This document shows positions 7,609 to 17,300 of a stretch of 64,000 nt of DNA, one piece after another (position 1 is the first letter of the stretch; every line of letters starts with the position of its first letter). The DNA is taken from assembly GCA_021029595.1 (NCBI GenBank), contig JAJJOY010000001.1, forward strand, positions 1 to 64,000, given 5' to 3'. The stretch is from Hominenteromicrobium mulieris. GTDB lineage: Bacteria; Bacillota; Clostridia; Oscillospirales; Acutalibacteraceae. The translations under genes and the position numbers were made by a program. The notes under the pieces are model-generated. The model did no database searches. It had not been told where the DNA came from and was given only the letters and a program-made list of their open reading frames with translations.

Positions 7609-8886
7609 ATGGAAACAAAAGACATTATCATCATCGGCGGCGGTGCAGCGGGGCTTATGGCGTCGTGTGCCGCCGCACATGTTTTGAAAAAACGCGGTTC
7701 TGTTCTTGTTTTGGAGGGCAACGCAAAGCTTGGCAGAAAGCTGCTCGCCACCGGCAACGGCCGCTGCAATTTAACGAATTTAAACGTTTCGCCCGCGCAT
7801 TACCACGGCGATGTTACGGCAATTCAAGACCTATTGCATGAATACACGCCCAAAGCTATTTGTGCCGTGTTCCGCGAAATGGGGCTCGTCACCAAGCCGG
7901 ACAGCGAGGGCAGGGTATACCCGCAGAATCAGCAGGCGGCGGCCGTGCTCTCCGCTTTGCGATGGGATGCCGAAAAATACGGCGTGTCGTTTTCGGAAGA
8001 ACACACCGTTTCAAAAATCGAGAAAGTCAAAAACGGATTTACGCTCATCTGTACGGACGGCACGCAGCTTTTCACAAAGCAGTGCATTTTGACGTGCGGC
8101 GGTGCGGCATCTCCGCGCCATTCCTGCGGCGAGGGCTACACGCTCGCAAAGCAGCTCGGCCATACGGTGACAAAGCTGTACCCGTCTTTAACGCAGCTTA
8201 CCGTGCGCGCAAAGCAGTGGAAAACGCTCTCCGGCACGCGCGCCCCTGCAAACGCCGTGCTTTTGGCAGACGGCAAACCCGTCTATGAAGAAAGCGGCGA
8301 GGTGCAGTTTACGGATACCGGCATTTCCGGCATTTGCGTGTTCGGCCTTTCCATATATGTCGGCGAGTTCTTTGCGCTCGGCACGATCCGCAATAAGAAG
8401 TGCACTTCACTTGCCGTACAGCTCGATCTTTTGTCGGACATGGCCTATCAGGACGTGCTCGATTATCTCCTTGAGATGACAAAATTGTATCCCGCACGTG
8501 CAGCGGGCGATCTGCTCTCCGGCCTACTCAATATGCGTCTCGGCTACATGCTTGTCGGCGCGGCGGGCATCGTGCAAAGCGAACCGGCGGTAAAAATCAA
8601 AGCCCTACAGCTTAAAAAGCTTGCTTCTCTCCTTAAAGGCTGGAGGTTGGACATCACCGGCACGAAAGATTTTTCTGCGGCGCAGGTCACGGCGGGCGGC
8701 GTGCCGCTTACGGAGCTCGACCCGCACACGATGGCATCTAAAAAAGCCCCGGGGCTTTACCTTGCAGGCGAGATGCTGAATATCCACGGCGATTGCGGCG
8801 GCTACAACCTGCATTTTGCGTGGGCAAGCGGCATCACAGCCGGAAAAAGCGCAGCCTATCGCTGCCTGAAGGAGGAAAAACGATGA
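7609..8886 (+). CDS. NAD(P)/FAD-dependent oxidoreductase, HI0933/BaiN-like family
   Basis: 425 residues. The N-terminal dinucleotide-binding fold has GGGAAGLMAS (about 9-18) followed by EGNAKLGRKLLATGNGRCN, diagnostic of the HI0933/YhiN/BaiN flavoproteins. The C-terminal FAD-contacting motif is GDCGGYNLHFAWASG. Family members are conserved and mostly uncharacterised; BaiN was proposed to act on bile-acid intermediates, and that role should not be assumed here. The gene overlaps the next flavoprotein gene by ATGA (8883-8886). Confidence 0.85.
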   Translation: METKDIIIIGGGAAGLMASCAAAHVLKKRGSVLVLEGNAKLGRKLLATGNGRCNLTNLNVSPAHYHGDVTAIQDLLHEYTPKAICAVFREMGLVTKPDSEGRVYPQNQQAAAVLSALRWDAEKYGVSFSEEHTVSKIEKVKNGFTLICTDGTQLFTKQCILTCGGAASPRHSCGEGYTLAKQLGHTVTKLYPSLTQLTVRAKQWKTLSGTRAPANAVLLADGKPVYEESGEVQFTDTGISGICVFGLSIYVGEFFALGTIRNKKCTSLAVQLDLLSDMAYQDVLDYLLEMTKLYPARAAGDLLSGLLNMRLGYMLVGAAGIVQSEPAVKIKALQLKKLASLLKGWRLDITGTKDFSAAQVTAGGVPLTELDPHTMASKKAPGLYLAGEMLNIHGDCGGYNLHFAWASGITAGKSAAYRCLKEEKR

Positions 8887-10484
8887 TACGCATCAGCGAC
8901 ATTTCCATGCCGCTTCACTATACGGACGAAGCTTTGCGCCGCGCAGCCGCCAAAAAACTGCGTACCGATGTGCAGACGCTCAAAAAACTGGCACTTGTCA
9001 AGCGCTCTGTCGATGCCAGAAAAAAGCAGGACGTGCGCTTTGTCGTTACCGTGGATGTGGAAACGGACGGCAACGAAGACAAGCTGCTTTCCCGCGTGCG
9101 CGACAGCCACGTCACAAAAGCGCCGAAAAGAACCTATGCAATACCGCCGCACGGTACATTGTCGCAGCGTCCGGTCGTTGTGGGTTTTGGCCCGGCGGGC
9201 ATGTTCGCAGGCTTATTGCTCGCACGCGCCGGCCTGCGCCCGATCATCTTAGAGCGCGGCGGCTCCGTAGAAGAACGCCAAGCGGCCGTAAACACCTTCT
9301 GGCAGATGCGAAAACTAAACCCAAGCTGCAACGTGCAGTTCGGTGAGGGCGGCGCAGGCACGTTTTCGGACGGCAAACTCAATACAGGCACGAAAGATGA
9401 GCGCATTTTCTTCGTATTGCAAACGCTCTGCGAGCACGGCGCACCCGAAGACATTCCATTTGACGCAAAGCCGCACGTCGGCACGGACAAGCTGCCGCAA
9501 ACCGTCCGCGCCATTCGCGAGGAGATCAAATCTCTCGGCGGCGAAGTGCGCTTCAACACGCAGATGACCGACCTGCTCGTCAAAAACAATGCTGTTTGCG
9601 GGGTTGTTGCCGAGACAAACGGTGTGAATGAGACGATCGAGACCGCACACGTCATTCTCGCTATCGGCCATAGTGCGCGCGATACATTTAAAATGCTGTT
9701 TGAAAAAAGCTGTGTACCTATGGAGCCGAAGCCGTTTTCCGTCGGCGCGCGCATCGAGCACCACGCAGAGACGATAGATCGCGCACAGTACGGCGATTTT
9801 GCAGGCGACCCCGCACTCGGCGCGGCGGACTACAAACTCAATGTTCACCTTGAAAACGGCCGCGGCGTGTACACGTTCTGCATGTGCCCGGGCGGCTACG
9901 TCGTCGGTGCGGCATCCGAAACGGGTAGTGTCGTGACAAACGGCATGAGCGAATACGCCCGCGACGGTCAAAACAGCAATGCCGCGCTGCTTGTCGGCAT
10001 CACGCCGGAGGATTTCGGTTCCGCGCATCCGCTTGCCGGCATTGCGTTTCAGCGTAAAATCGAGCGCGCCGCATTTGAAGCGGGCGGGGGAGCATACAGT
10101 GCCCCGTGCCAGCGCGTTGGCGACCTGCTTGAAAACCGCGTAACGACTGCGCTGAACGGCAGCGTGCAGCCGACCTATCGGCCCGGAGTTGTGCCCGGCG
10201 ATTTAAGGGACGTGCTGCCCGATTATATCTGCGATTCCATGGCGGAGGGCATCCGCCGCATGGGCAGGCGGCTGAGGGGCTTTGACGACCCGGACGCTTT
10301 ATTGACCGCTCCCGAGACCCGAAGCTCTTCACCCGTGCGCATCCTCCGAAACGAGACGCGCGAGTGCCCCACGGTGCGCGGCCTGTTTCCGTGCGGAGAG
10401 GGCGCAGGTTACGCCGGCGGCATCACCAGCGCCGCCGTAGACGGCCTGCGCTGCGCAGAAGAAATATTGAAGCAAAGTCTATAA
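8883..10484 (+). CDS. uncharacterised FAD-dependent dehydrogenase (COG2509 type)
   Basis: 533 residues. An N-terminal domain of about 95 residues (RISDISMPLHY, VDARKKQDVRFV) precedes the Rossmann fold with GFGPAGMFAGLLLARAG. Further motifs are GGAGTFSDGKLNTGTKD and a C-terminal FPCGEGAGYAGGITSAAVDG. This is the COG2509 layout, with function unknown. The start overlaps the previous stop as ATGA, with GGAGG upstream. An in-frame ATG at 8793 lies inside the upstream gene and is rejected. Tandem coupling of two flavoproteins suggests a shared physiological role. Confidence 0.85.
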   Translation: MIRISDISMPLHYTDEALRRAAAKKLRTDVQTLKKLALVKRSVDARKKQDVRFVVTVDVETDGNEDKLLSRVRDSHVTKAPKRTYAIPPHGTLSQRPVVVGFGPAGMFAGLLLARAGLRPIILERGGSVEERQAAVNTFWQMRKLNPSCNVQFGEGGAGTFSDGKLNTGTKDERIFFVLQTLCEHGAPEDIPFDAKPHVGTDKLPQTVRAIREEIKSLGGEVRFNTQMTDLLVKNNAVCGVVAETNGVNETIETAHVILAIGHSARDTFKMLFEKSCVPMEPKPFSVGARIEHHAETIDRAQYGDFAGDPALGAADYKLNVHLENGRGVYTFCMCPGGYVVGAASETGSVVTNGMSEYARDGQNSNAALLVGITPEDFGSAHPLAGIAFQRKIERAAFEAGGGAYSAPCQRVGDLLENRVTTALNGSVQPTYRPGVVPGDLRDVLPDYICDSMAEGIRRMGRRLRGFDDPDALLTAPETRSSSPVRILRNETRECPTVRGLFPCGEGAGYAGGITSAAVDGLRCAEEILKQSL

Positions 10485-10491
10485 CATACCA

Positions 10492-10530
10492 AGCGCCCCG
10501 GCGGACTGTTTTCGTCTGCCGGAGCGCTTT
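10492..10530 (+). terminator. terminator after the flavoprotein pair
   Basis: AGCGCcCCGGCGGAC pairs with GTCTGCCGGaGCGCT around a TTTTC loop, followed by a short TTTAT. The stem is stable but the U-run is short. Confidence 0.65.
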
Positions 10531-10540
10531 ATGTAAAATG

Positions 10541-10587
10541 AACAGAGACGTTTCCCTGTAAAACTACAGAGAAACGTCTCTTTGTTT
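10541..10587. terminator. bidirectional terminator between convergent genes
   Basis: AGAGACGTTTCCCTGTA (10544-10560) pairs with TACAGAGAAACGTCTCT (10565-10581), 17 positions with one mismatch. TTGTTT follows on the plus strand, and the minus strand continues into a T-rich stretch, so it probably serves both directions. Confidence 0.75.
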
Positions 10588-10594
10588 ATCACAT

Positions 10595-11878
10595 TTAATC
10601 GCACATGATATGCAAAATCTCGCGGTCGGTCTCGCGCATACCTTCGCGAGCCAGTATGCCGATGTTGCGTATCGTCTCCTCAACGCCCTTCGTGACAAGG
10701 CCATCACCCGCGCGGAACTGCTGCCCGTTTTTGTACATGTGGTAGCCCAAAATGCCGGCATCCACAGCAGATGCAATTTTCGCCGCGCACGAGGCTTTTG
10801 CGCCGTCGCATACCATCCCGGAATCAATAGCAATGGAGTTGACGATTGTGTGATCGATTTCTTTTAGCCCGCCGCCGTATAAATACGCAATGCCCGCGCC
10901 GCAGCCGCAGCCTGCGCTCACAGCGCCGCAGTATGCGGAAAGCCGTCCGATGCCGGACTTCAGGTGGATCGTCACGAGGTCGGAGAGCGCCACCGCGCGA
11001 ATCATTTTTTCATAGCCGACGTTCAATTCTTTTGCATACTCCACAACGGGCAGAGAAGCCGTCATTCCCTGATTGCCGCTGCCGGAAACGATGACGACCG
11101 GCAGGGAGCAGCCGTTCATACGCGCGTCGCTGCCCGCAGCCGCCATGGCTCTGGCGCGGATTTTCACATCATCGCCGTAGGTTTCGAGCAATACCTTGCC
11201 GATGTTCGCGCCCCAACTGCCCGATAAACCTTCTTTCGCAATGCGTGTGTTGTAGTCAATCTGTCGTTTTACGGGCGTTTCAATATCGCAAAGCTCTGCA
11301 CACTCAACAAACTCAAGAATCGTCTTCACCGAAAACGAACTGCGGTCGCAAATGCCGCTGTCCGTGCTTTCCGCCGGAGTATCGGCACAGGTGTCGAGCA
11401 ATATTTCGCCGTCTTTTTCCATATGCACAATATTCGTGTGGTGCCCCACAATGCGCACGTTTGCCGTGTGACGCTCACTTTTTACCGTAATGTCAATGTC
11501 GAAAATATAGGGAGAGTCCGAAAGCTTCACGGTGATCGGCGTGTGCTCCATATAAGCCTTGATCTCCGCCTGCTCTGCTTCGGTCGCCTTTGAGATAACC
11601 TCCAATAAAAGCTCGTCATGTCCTGCTATGATCCCCGCCGCAGCAGCCGCAGGGATGCCGCGCAGACCACCGGTGTTCGGCACAAAAACGCTTTTCACGT
11701 TTTTGATGATATTGCCGCTCGCCGTGACGCAGACTTCACACGGCAGCTCGTTTAAAATGCGCCGCGCCGCTGCCGCCGCATAGGCAATGGCAATCGGCTC
11801 TGTGCAGCCCATGGCGGGCAGCAATTCTTCTTTTAAAACTTCAACGTATGCGGTATACAGGGTATCGGTTTTCTGCAT
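10595..11878 (-). CDS. L-cysteine desulfidase / serine dehydratase alpha-like family protein (UPF0597, CyuA-like)
   Basis: 427 residues, the usual length of the UPF0597/COG3681 family. The N-terminal MGCTEPIA motif holds the Cys expected to bind an oxygen-sensitive Fe-S cluster. Further Cys-rich stretches (YCGAVSAGCGCGAG and DGAKASCAAKI) match serine dehydratase alpha-like folds. Characterised members degrade L-cysteine to pyruvate, ammonia and sulfide, or deaminate serine; which applies here cannot be told. A start RBS AGGAG lies 7 bp upstream. The P-loop gene 16 bp upstream is probably co-transcribed. Confidence 0.85.
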   Translation of the reverse strand: MQKTDTLYTAYVEVLKEELLPAMGCTEPIAIAYAAAAARRILNELPCEVCVTASGNIIKNVKSVFVPNTGGLRGIPAAAAAGIIAGHDELLLEVISKATEAEQAEIKAYMEHTPITVKLSDSPYIFDIDITVKSERHTANVRIVGHHTNIVHMEKDGEILLDTCADTPAESTDSGICDRSSFSVKTILEFVECAELCDIETPVKRQIDYNTRIAKEGLSGSWGANIGKVLLETYGDDVKIRARAMAAAGSDARMNGCSLPVVIVSGSGNQGMTASLPVVEYAKELNVGYEKMIRAVALSDLVTIHLKSGIGRLSAYCGAVSAGCGCGAGIAYLYGGGLKEIDHTIVNSIAIDSGMVCDGAKASCAAKIASAVDAGILGYHMYKNGQQFRAGDGLVTKGVEETIRNIGILAREGMRETDREILHIMCD

Positions 11879-11894
11879 GAGTAGGCTCCTAAAA

Positions 11895-12482
11895 TCAGTT
11901 TTGGTTCAGCATTGGTAAAATGCGGGCAAATGAAGCGTCCGCAAGGTCGTCGGTCGAGTTGTAGTACAGTAAAAGACTTTCTGGGTCGTCCGGTATACGC
12001 AGATTTTCGGGAATATCAAAATTCACGCCCTTTATGTACTCGTCCCAGTGTTCCATTTTCCACGTGTCGCGGTCGGAAGAGCGCCTCATCATGCGCGCCT
12101 TGCACACAGCGGGGTCGGTTACGATCCAAATAACGCACAGCTTTGCGCCATATTCACCGAGCTTCGCGCGCAAATTTTGAATGTACGCCGTGTCGCGAAT
12201 TTCCCGTGTGAACGGCGCGTTGATGAGCACGGTGTCCGCATAACGCAGCGCCTCAAACGCAAGGTCCAAGATCGTCTCGTACTCGTAGTCGCGGATGTTC
12301 GCTTCAAAAAACGCAGAGCTGCGGTCATACGGTTCGCCCGCCACTTTGAAAATTTGCTTGGAAAGCGGGATCAGCGTGTCCTTGTCCAAATAAACAACAT
12401 GATCCAGCGCCGTACACAGGCGTTTGGAAAGCCGGGTTTTGCCGCACGCGGGCGGTGAGGTCACAAGGATCAGCTTTTTCAT
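11895..12482 (-). CDS. P-loop ATPase/kinase of unknown substrate
   Basis: 195 residues starting with a beta strand and a Walker A motif, VTSPPACGKTRLSK (about 5-18). A later INAPFTREIRD segment and the RMMRRSSDRD Arg-rich lid resemble small-molecule kinases or zeta-toxin-like ATPases. The substrate is not recognisable. The ATG at 12482 is preferred over the longer frame from 12575, because the extra 31 residues are low-complexity and the Walker A strand begins right after this Met. It lies between the nucleoside hydrolase and the CyuA-like gene on the same strand. Confidence 0.75.
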   Translation of the reverse strand: MKKLILVTSPPACGKTRLSKRLCTALDHVVYLDKDTLIPLSKQIFKVAGEPYDRSSAFFEANIRDYEYETILDLAFEALRYADTVLINAPFTREIRDTAYIQNLRAKLGEYGAKLCVIWIVTDPAVCKARMMRRSSDRDTWKMEHWDEYIKGVNFDIPENLRIPDDPESLLLYYNSTDDLADASFARILPMLNQN

Positions 12483-12582
12483 GAGACAACCAACCTTTCG
12501 GATCAAAATAAAGGAAAAGGTGCGTATTCTGTTTACTACAAAATTAAGTATAGCACGTAAAAGCCGAAATTGCACGAAAAAT

Positions 12583-13512
12583 TTACTTTTTCGTCAATTT
12601 TTGCACAAGGTCTTTGAGTAAAACATCGCGGTGGATATTGTACACATAGCGCATAAAATGCCGCGTGTTCGAGGGCGTCCATGTGTCGTCATACTGGGGA
12701 ATAGGGCTGTGCAGAAGCGTGTCGTCCATGAACTCGCCGTCCAAAAGCCACGCCACCGCCGTCACGTCCCAGATCACGCGCGACCACGTTTCCGCCTGCG
12801 CACAGCGCCGCCCTTCTTCAATGGCATAATGTGCCAAATAATCGCACAGCTCGTTTTTGCCGAGAAAGTAGTCTTTGAACTCCGGCTCGCTCACGGAGAA
12901 GCCGGAGACTACGCCTGCACACGGCAACTGTACAAGCGCCGCACCGCATCCGAAAACAATGCGCCCCGCCGCAACATCCTGATACATGTTGAACTCGCGG
13001 TTGTCCGGCCAGTGCAGCGCATTGCCGCCGAGCCATACAAGGACGATGCGGTCGCGAATTTCCGGCTTCAAAAGCAAGGCGGAAGCCACATTCGTGATAG
13101 CGCCGATCGCGACGACATACAGCGGCTTTTCAGGTGTATAATCCATCGCGCGCTTTGCGAGGTCCTTCGCCGCAGGCGAAAGCACAGGCGTGTCCTCGTC
13201 CGTGAGATATGTTTCCGAGCCCTTAAACGTGACGGACTTTAAATCCTCGCGTTTTAAAAGCGTCAACAGCTTTAGAATTTCGTCATAGCTTTTTTCCATG
13301 CCGTCCTTTGGCGATACGGATTTATCATTCAAAAACGGCGCGGCATACAGCGCTTTTACATTCAGCTTGTCGCTGTTTTTTATCATATACGAAAGCGCAA
13401 ATTGGTCATCTAACTCGTTATACGTATCGGTGTCCAAAACCACGTCAATCTTACCATTCGGTTTCGTTAGGCGGCGTAAAAGGCTTTCGGTGTTCGGTAC
13501 TGTCCAGTTCAT
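12583..13512 (-). CDS. inosine-uridine preferring nucleoside hydrolase family protein
   Basis: 309 residues. The N-terminal metal-binding cluster is VVLDTDTYNELDDQFAL (about 24-40), a variant of the usual DTDxGxDD loop. The VVAIGAITNVASALL strand and a C-terminal WDVTAVAWLL Asp motif complete the calcium site of IunH-type ribohydrolases, which split N-glycosidic bonds of nucleosides. Spacing in the first loop is unlike classical IunH, so the substrate may differ. The ATG at 13512 has GGGAGG 7 bp upstream and is chosen over the in-frame ATG at 13539. Confidence 0.85.
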   Translation of the reverse strand: MNWTVPNTESLLRRLTKPNGKIDVVLDTDTYNELDDQFALSYMIKNSDKLNVKALYAAPFLNDKSVSPKDGMEKSYDEILKLLTLLKREDLKSVTFKGSETYLTDEDTPVLSPAAKDLAKRAMDYTPEKPLYVVAIGAITNVASALLLKPEIRDRIVLVWLGGNALHWPDNREFNMYQDVAAGRIVFGCGAALVQLPCAGVVSGFSVSEPEFKDYFLGKNELCDYLAHYAIEEGRRCAQAETWSRVIWDVTAVAWLLDGEFMDDTLLHSPIPQYDDTWTPSNTRHFMRYVYNIHRDVLLKDLVQKLTKK

Positions 13513-13580
13513 AAAAATTCCTCCCGTTTTGATGCTCATAGTTTATTATATAGTATAGCGGAAATTTTGCTTTGCGAAAA

Positions 13581-13610
13581 GTATAAACCGCAAATTCTCT
13601 GCCCATATTT
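13581..13610 (+). promoter_or_regulatory. candidate sigma-F promoter of spoIIR
   Basis: GTATA (13581-13585), a 15-bp spacer and GCCCATATTT (13601-13610) fit the forespore sigma-F consensus GYWTA-N15-GGNNANANTW with one mismatch (second G of the -10). The expected transcript start is about 45 bp before the RBS. spoIIR is a known sigma-F target in Bacillus, so position and logic agree. Confidence 0.6.
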
Positions 13611-13670
13611 TATACAAAAAATTGAATGAAATTTTGTGTAACGACGCAAATGTGCAGGGAGAATAAATCT

Positions 13671-14288
13671 ATGATGCGTAAAATCAAAACACTGTATAGC
13701 AGAACGCTTCTTCTGCGCGCGATGGCGTGCGGGCTGATCTTAACAGTGCTTCTAAATTTAGCGGGCTTCTCCGCCCAGTGTGCCGCGCTGGAAGAGAACA
13801 TCGTGCGGCTGCATGTTATTGCAAACTCGAACGACGAAGCGGATCAAGCCGTAAAGCTCCGCGTGCGTGATGCCGTGCTGCGGGAAGCCGAGCAGTGGTA
13901 CGGCGATGCAGAAGATTTTGACACTGCCGTCACAGCGCTCTGCACGCACCTTGAAAGCCTTGAAGCGGCAGCAAATTCTGTCTTGAAAGCCGAAAACCTC
14001 CCGTACTGCGCCAAAGCGGAAATTTGCGAAATGTACTTTCCGACCCGCACCTACGAGAACTTCAAGCTGCCCGCCGGGCGCTACCGCACACTGCGCATTT
14101 CGCTCGGCAAGGCCGAGGGTAAAAACTGGTGGTGCGTCGTATTTCCGGCGCTGTGCATGCCCGGTGCAAGCGACCTATCCAACCTGCCTGATGATACCGA
14201 TACACTCGTGCGTGAACCGGAAAGCTACGAAGTCAAATTCAAGGTGGCGGAAATTTTCTCACGTCTCCGCGAACTCTTTGACGCGTGA
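13671..14288 (+). CDS. spoIIR: stage II sporulation protein R
   Basis: 205 residues. A membrane/signal segment (about 11-33) is followed by RLHVIANSNDEADQAVKL, the hallmark of SpoIIR. The forespore makes and exports it, and it triggers SpoIIGA-dependent processing of pro-sigma-E in the mother cell. The ATG at 13671 is preferred over upstream ATGs at 13626 and 13650 because AGGGAGA precedes it by about 8 bp; the adjacent ATG at 13674 is equally possible. The gene shows that the organism is a spore-former or recently was one. The addBA promoter overlaps its 3' end. Confidence 0.95.
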   Translation: MMRKIKTLYSRTLLLRAMACGLILTVLLNLAGFSAQCAALEENIVRLHVIANSNDEADQAVKLRVRDAVLREAEQWYGDAEDFDTAVTALCTHLESLEAAANSVLKAENLPYCAKAEICEMYFPTRTYENFKLPAGRYRTLRISLGKAEGKNWWCVVFPALCMPGASDLSNLPDDTDTLVREPESYEVKFKVAEIFSRLRELFDA

Positions 14289-14306
14289 GCGCACATGTGC
14301 TAAAAT
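14278..14306 (+). promoter_or_regulatory. sigma-A promoter of addBA
   Basis: TTGACG (14278-14283) and TAAAAT (14301-14306) are 17 bp apart. The -35 lies in the last codons of spoIIR, so addBA has its own vegetative promoter separate from the sporulation promoter upstream. Confidence 0.65.
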
Positions 14307-14347
14307 AAGAGCAGTATAAGCTCTAAACGGAAAAAGGGGGAAGAAGA

Positions 14348-17300
14348 ATGCTGGAGTTGATCCTCGGCCGCGCCGGTACGGGCAAAACGACGCTGCTGCG
14401 TAAACGCCTCGCGGAAAGCACTGCGCCGAAAACGATCTTGATCGTCCCGGAACAATATACGTTTGAATCCGAACGCGCGCTGCTTATGGAATACGGTGCT
14501 GAAACCGCGAACCGTGTGCAGGTGTACAGCTTTACGCGCCTTGCGCAGGCGGCATTTTTGCAGTACGGCGGCGGTGCAGGCAAGCGTTTAACGGACGGCG
14601 GCAGGCGTATTTTGATGACCTTGGCGCTTGAAAACTGCGCCGACCAACTCACGCTGTTTGAAAAAAGCGCCGATCGCATGACGGACGTTTTATTGAACAC
14701 CGTCGGTGAAATGAAAATCTGCGGCATTGAGCCCGATATGCTCACAAAAGCCGCCGAAGCCGTCACAGAAGACAGCCTTTCGCGCAAACTAAAAGAGATC
14801 GCGCTCATTTACGGTACATATGAAGCACTCGTCGCGCAGACGTATCTCGATCCGCTCGACGACCTGACGCGCCTTGATGACCTGCTGGCCGACCATCCGG
14901 ATTTTTTCCGAAATGCTTATGTCGCCGTCGATGCGTTTGACGGCTTCACCGTGCAGGAGTATCGCGTTTTGCGCCACGCCCTGCGCCATGCGGAAAAAGT
15001 CAGTGTTTCGCTATGCTGTAATGATCTCGACACGAGCCGCAAAGACCTGTTTTCCACCGTGCGCCGCACCGCTTCGCGCCTGATGCGCCTTGCAAAGGAG
15101 AGCGGTACGGGCGTGCTTTCGCCTGTGTACTGTAGAACGCCGTATCGCTTTCAAAACGATGAGCTTCGCGCCGTGGAAAGCACCTACGCCGGCCACGTAC
15201 AGCAAGCAGATACCGCTGAGAACGTGTGTGTGTTCCGCGCGACCTCTCCGTATGAGGAAGCGGACTTCACCGCGGCTAAAATCCGCAACCTTGTTTTGCA
15301 CGAGAGCTACCGCTACCGCGATATTTCCGTCATCTGCCGTGACGGCGAACGCTACACGCGGCTGTTTGCCGCCGCGCTGCGCCGCTGGGAAATTCCGGCA
15401 TTTCTTTCCGAAGCGCGCACGGTTGATGCCGAGCCGCTGATGCGCTTCGTGCTCTCCGCGTTTCAAATCGTTTCGGGCAGCCGCAAATGGCGTTCGGAAG
15501 ATGTGCTCGCCATGCTGAAAACGGGCATTACAAGCTTTACGGCAGAAGAGCTCGCGCAGCTTGAAAACTACATATATACATGGAAATTAAACGGCGCATC
15601 CGCTTGGTGCAGCCCTTTCACAAAACACCCGGACGGCTTTGGTAAGCCGATGGATGACACCACGGCCGAGACACTGCGCACGCTGAATGCTTTGCGCGAG
15701 CGCGTCACCGCACCGCTTATAAAATTCTCCGAGCGCACCGCACACGCTTCCGGCGAGCAGATCTCCGAAGCCGTTTATAAGCTTCTCATCGATTTTGATT
15801 TGGAGCAAAGCTTCCCGATATTTTGCCGCACGCTCGAAAACGCCGGGCGCGATGACCTTTCCGCCGCTCAAATGCGCATTTGGGATTTGCTCATGGAAGT
15901 ACTCGACCAAATGGCAGGCGTGCTCGGTGAACAGATCATCACGGGTGAAAAATACGGAAGGCTCTTAAAGGAAATCGTCAGCGGCGAGGATGTTTCGGAC
16001 ATCCCGCAGAGTATGGACAGCATCACATTCGGCACCGCAGACCGCATCCGTCAGTCCGCGCCGCGTGCCGTGTTCCTCCTCGGTGCCGTGCAAGGCGAGT
16101 TCCCGCTCATTCCGTCCGTAAACGGTGTGTTCAGCGAGCCGGAGCGCCGCACGCTCCTTGCACTCGAGCTGCCCGTTTCCGATGTGCTCGAAGACCGCAT
16201 GTTACAGGAAAAGTACCTCGCCTACGCCGCGCTGTGCGGCGCTTCGGAGAAGCTGTATCTCACGTATCCCGTCAGTGTAGGGCAGGAGGCAAAATCGCCC
16301 GGTGAGCTCATCAGCGCAGTTGAGCTGGCGCTGCCGAATTTAAAAATTACGCAAAACCTGCCGCCGGAGTTTTTCGCAAACGCACCGGAAGCCGCGTTTT
16401 CGCAAACGGCGTCGCTTTTCAACGAAAACTCGACCGTCTCCGAGACATTAAAAAGTATTTTTCGCGAAAAGCCGGAGTTCGCCGGACGTTTGCAGGTCCT
16501 CGGCGGCACAGACCGCATGGCTTCGGCTCGCCTTGCGCCGGAGACCGCAAACGATTACTTTGGCGGCGGGCATTATTTTTCCGCAAGCCAAATCGAAGTT
16601 TACCACCAGTGCCGCTTTAAATACTTCTGCCGCTACGGCCTCGGCGCAAAGGAGCGCCGCCCGGCAGAGATCGATGCGCTGGAATACGGCAGTCTGATGC
16701 ACTATCTTTTCGAGCAGATTCTCGGCAGTGCGGAAGACATTCAAGCGCTGCACCTTTATGCAGACGACTTAAAAGCGCGCGTACACACGAGCATCATGGA
16801 CTATGTGCGCGAAAATATGGGCGGCTATGATGCTCTTTCACCGCGCGAAAAATACCGCTTGTACCGCATGGAGCAAACGGCCGTAAAGCTCATCGCCCAC
16901 ATGTCGGAAGAAATGATGCACAGCCTGTTCCGCCCGGAGCATTTCGAGCTGGAGCTCAAAAACGGCACACCGTACCCACCGCTGCGTATCCCAACGAAAA
17001 ACGGGCTCGTCACGGTCGGCGGCATCATCGACCGTGTGGATTTGTATAAAGACGAAAACGGTACGACCTATGTACGCGTCGTCGATTATAAAACCGGCCG
17101 CAAAGAGTTTAAGCTTGCCGATGTTCTGTACGGCATGAGCTTGCAAATGCTTATTTACCTCGCGGCGCTCGCGCAGAATAAAGACCTGCACCCGGCGGGC
17201 ATTTTGTACATGCCGGCGTTCATTGCAAGTGTGACCTCGGACGGCACGGAAAGCGTCGAAAAGCTAAAGCAGGAAGTGGAAAAAAACCTGCGCATGAACG

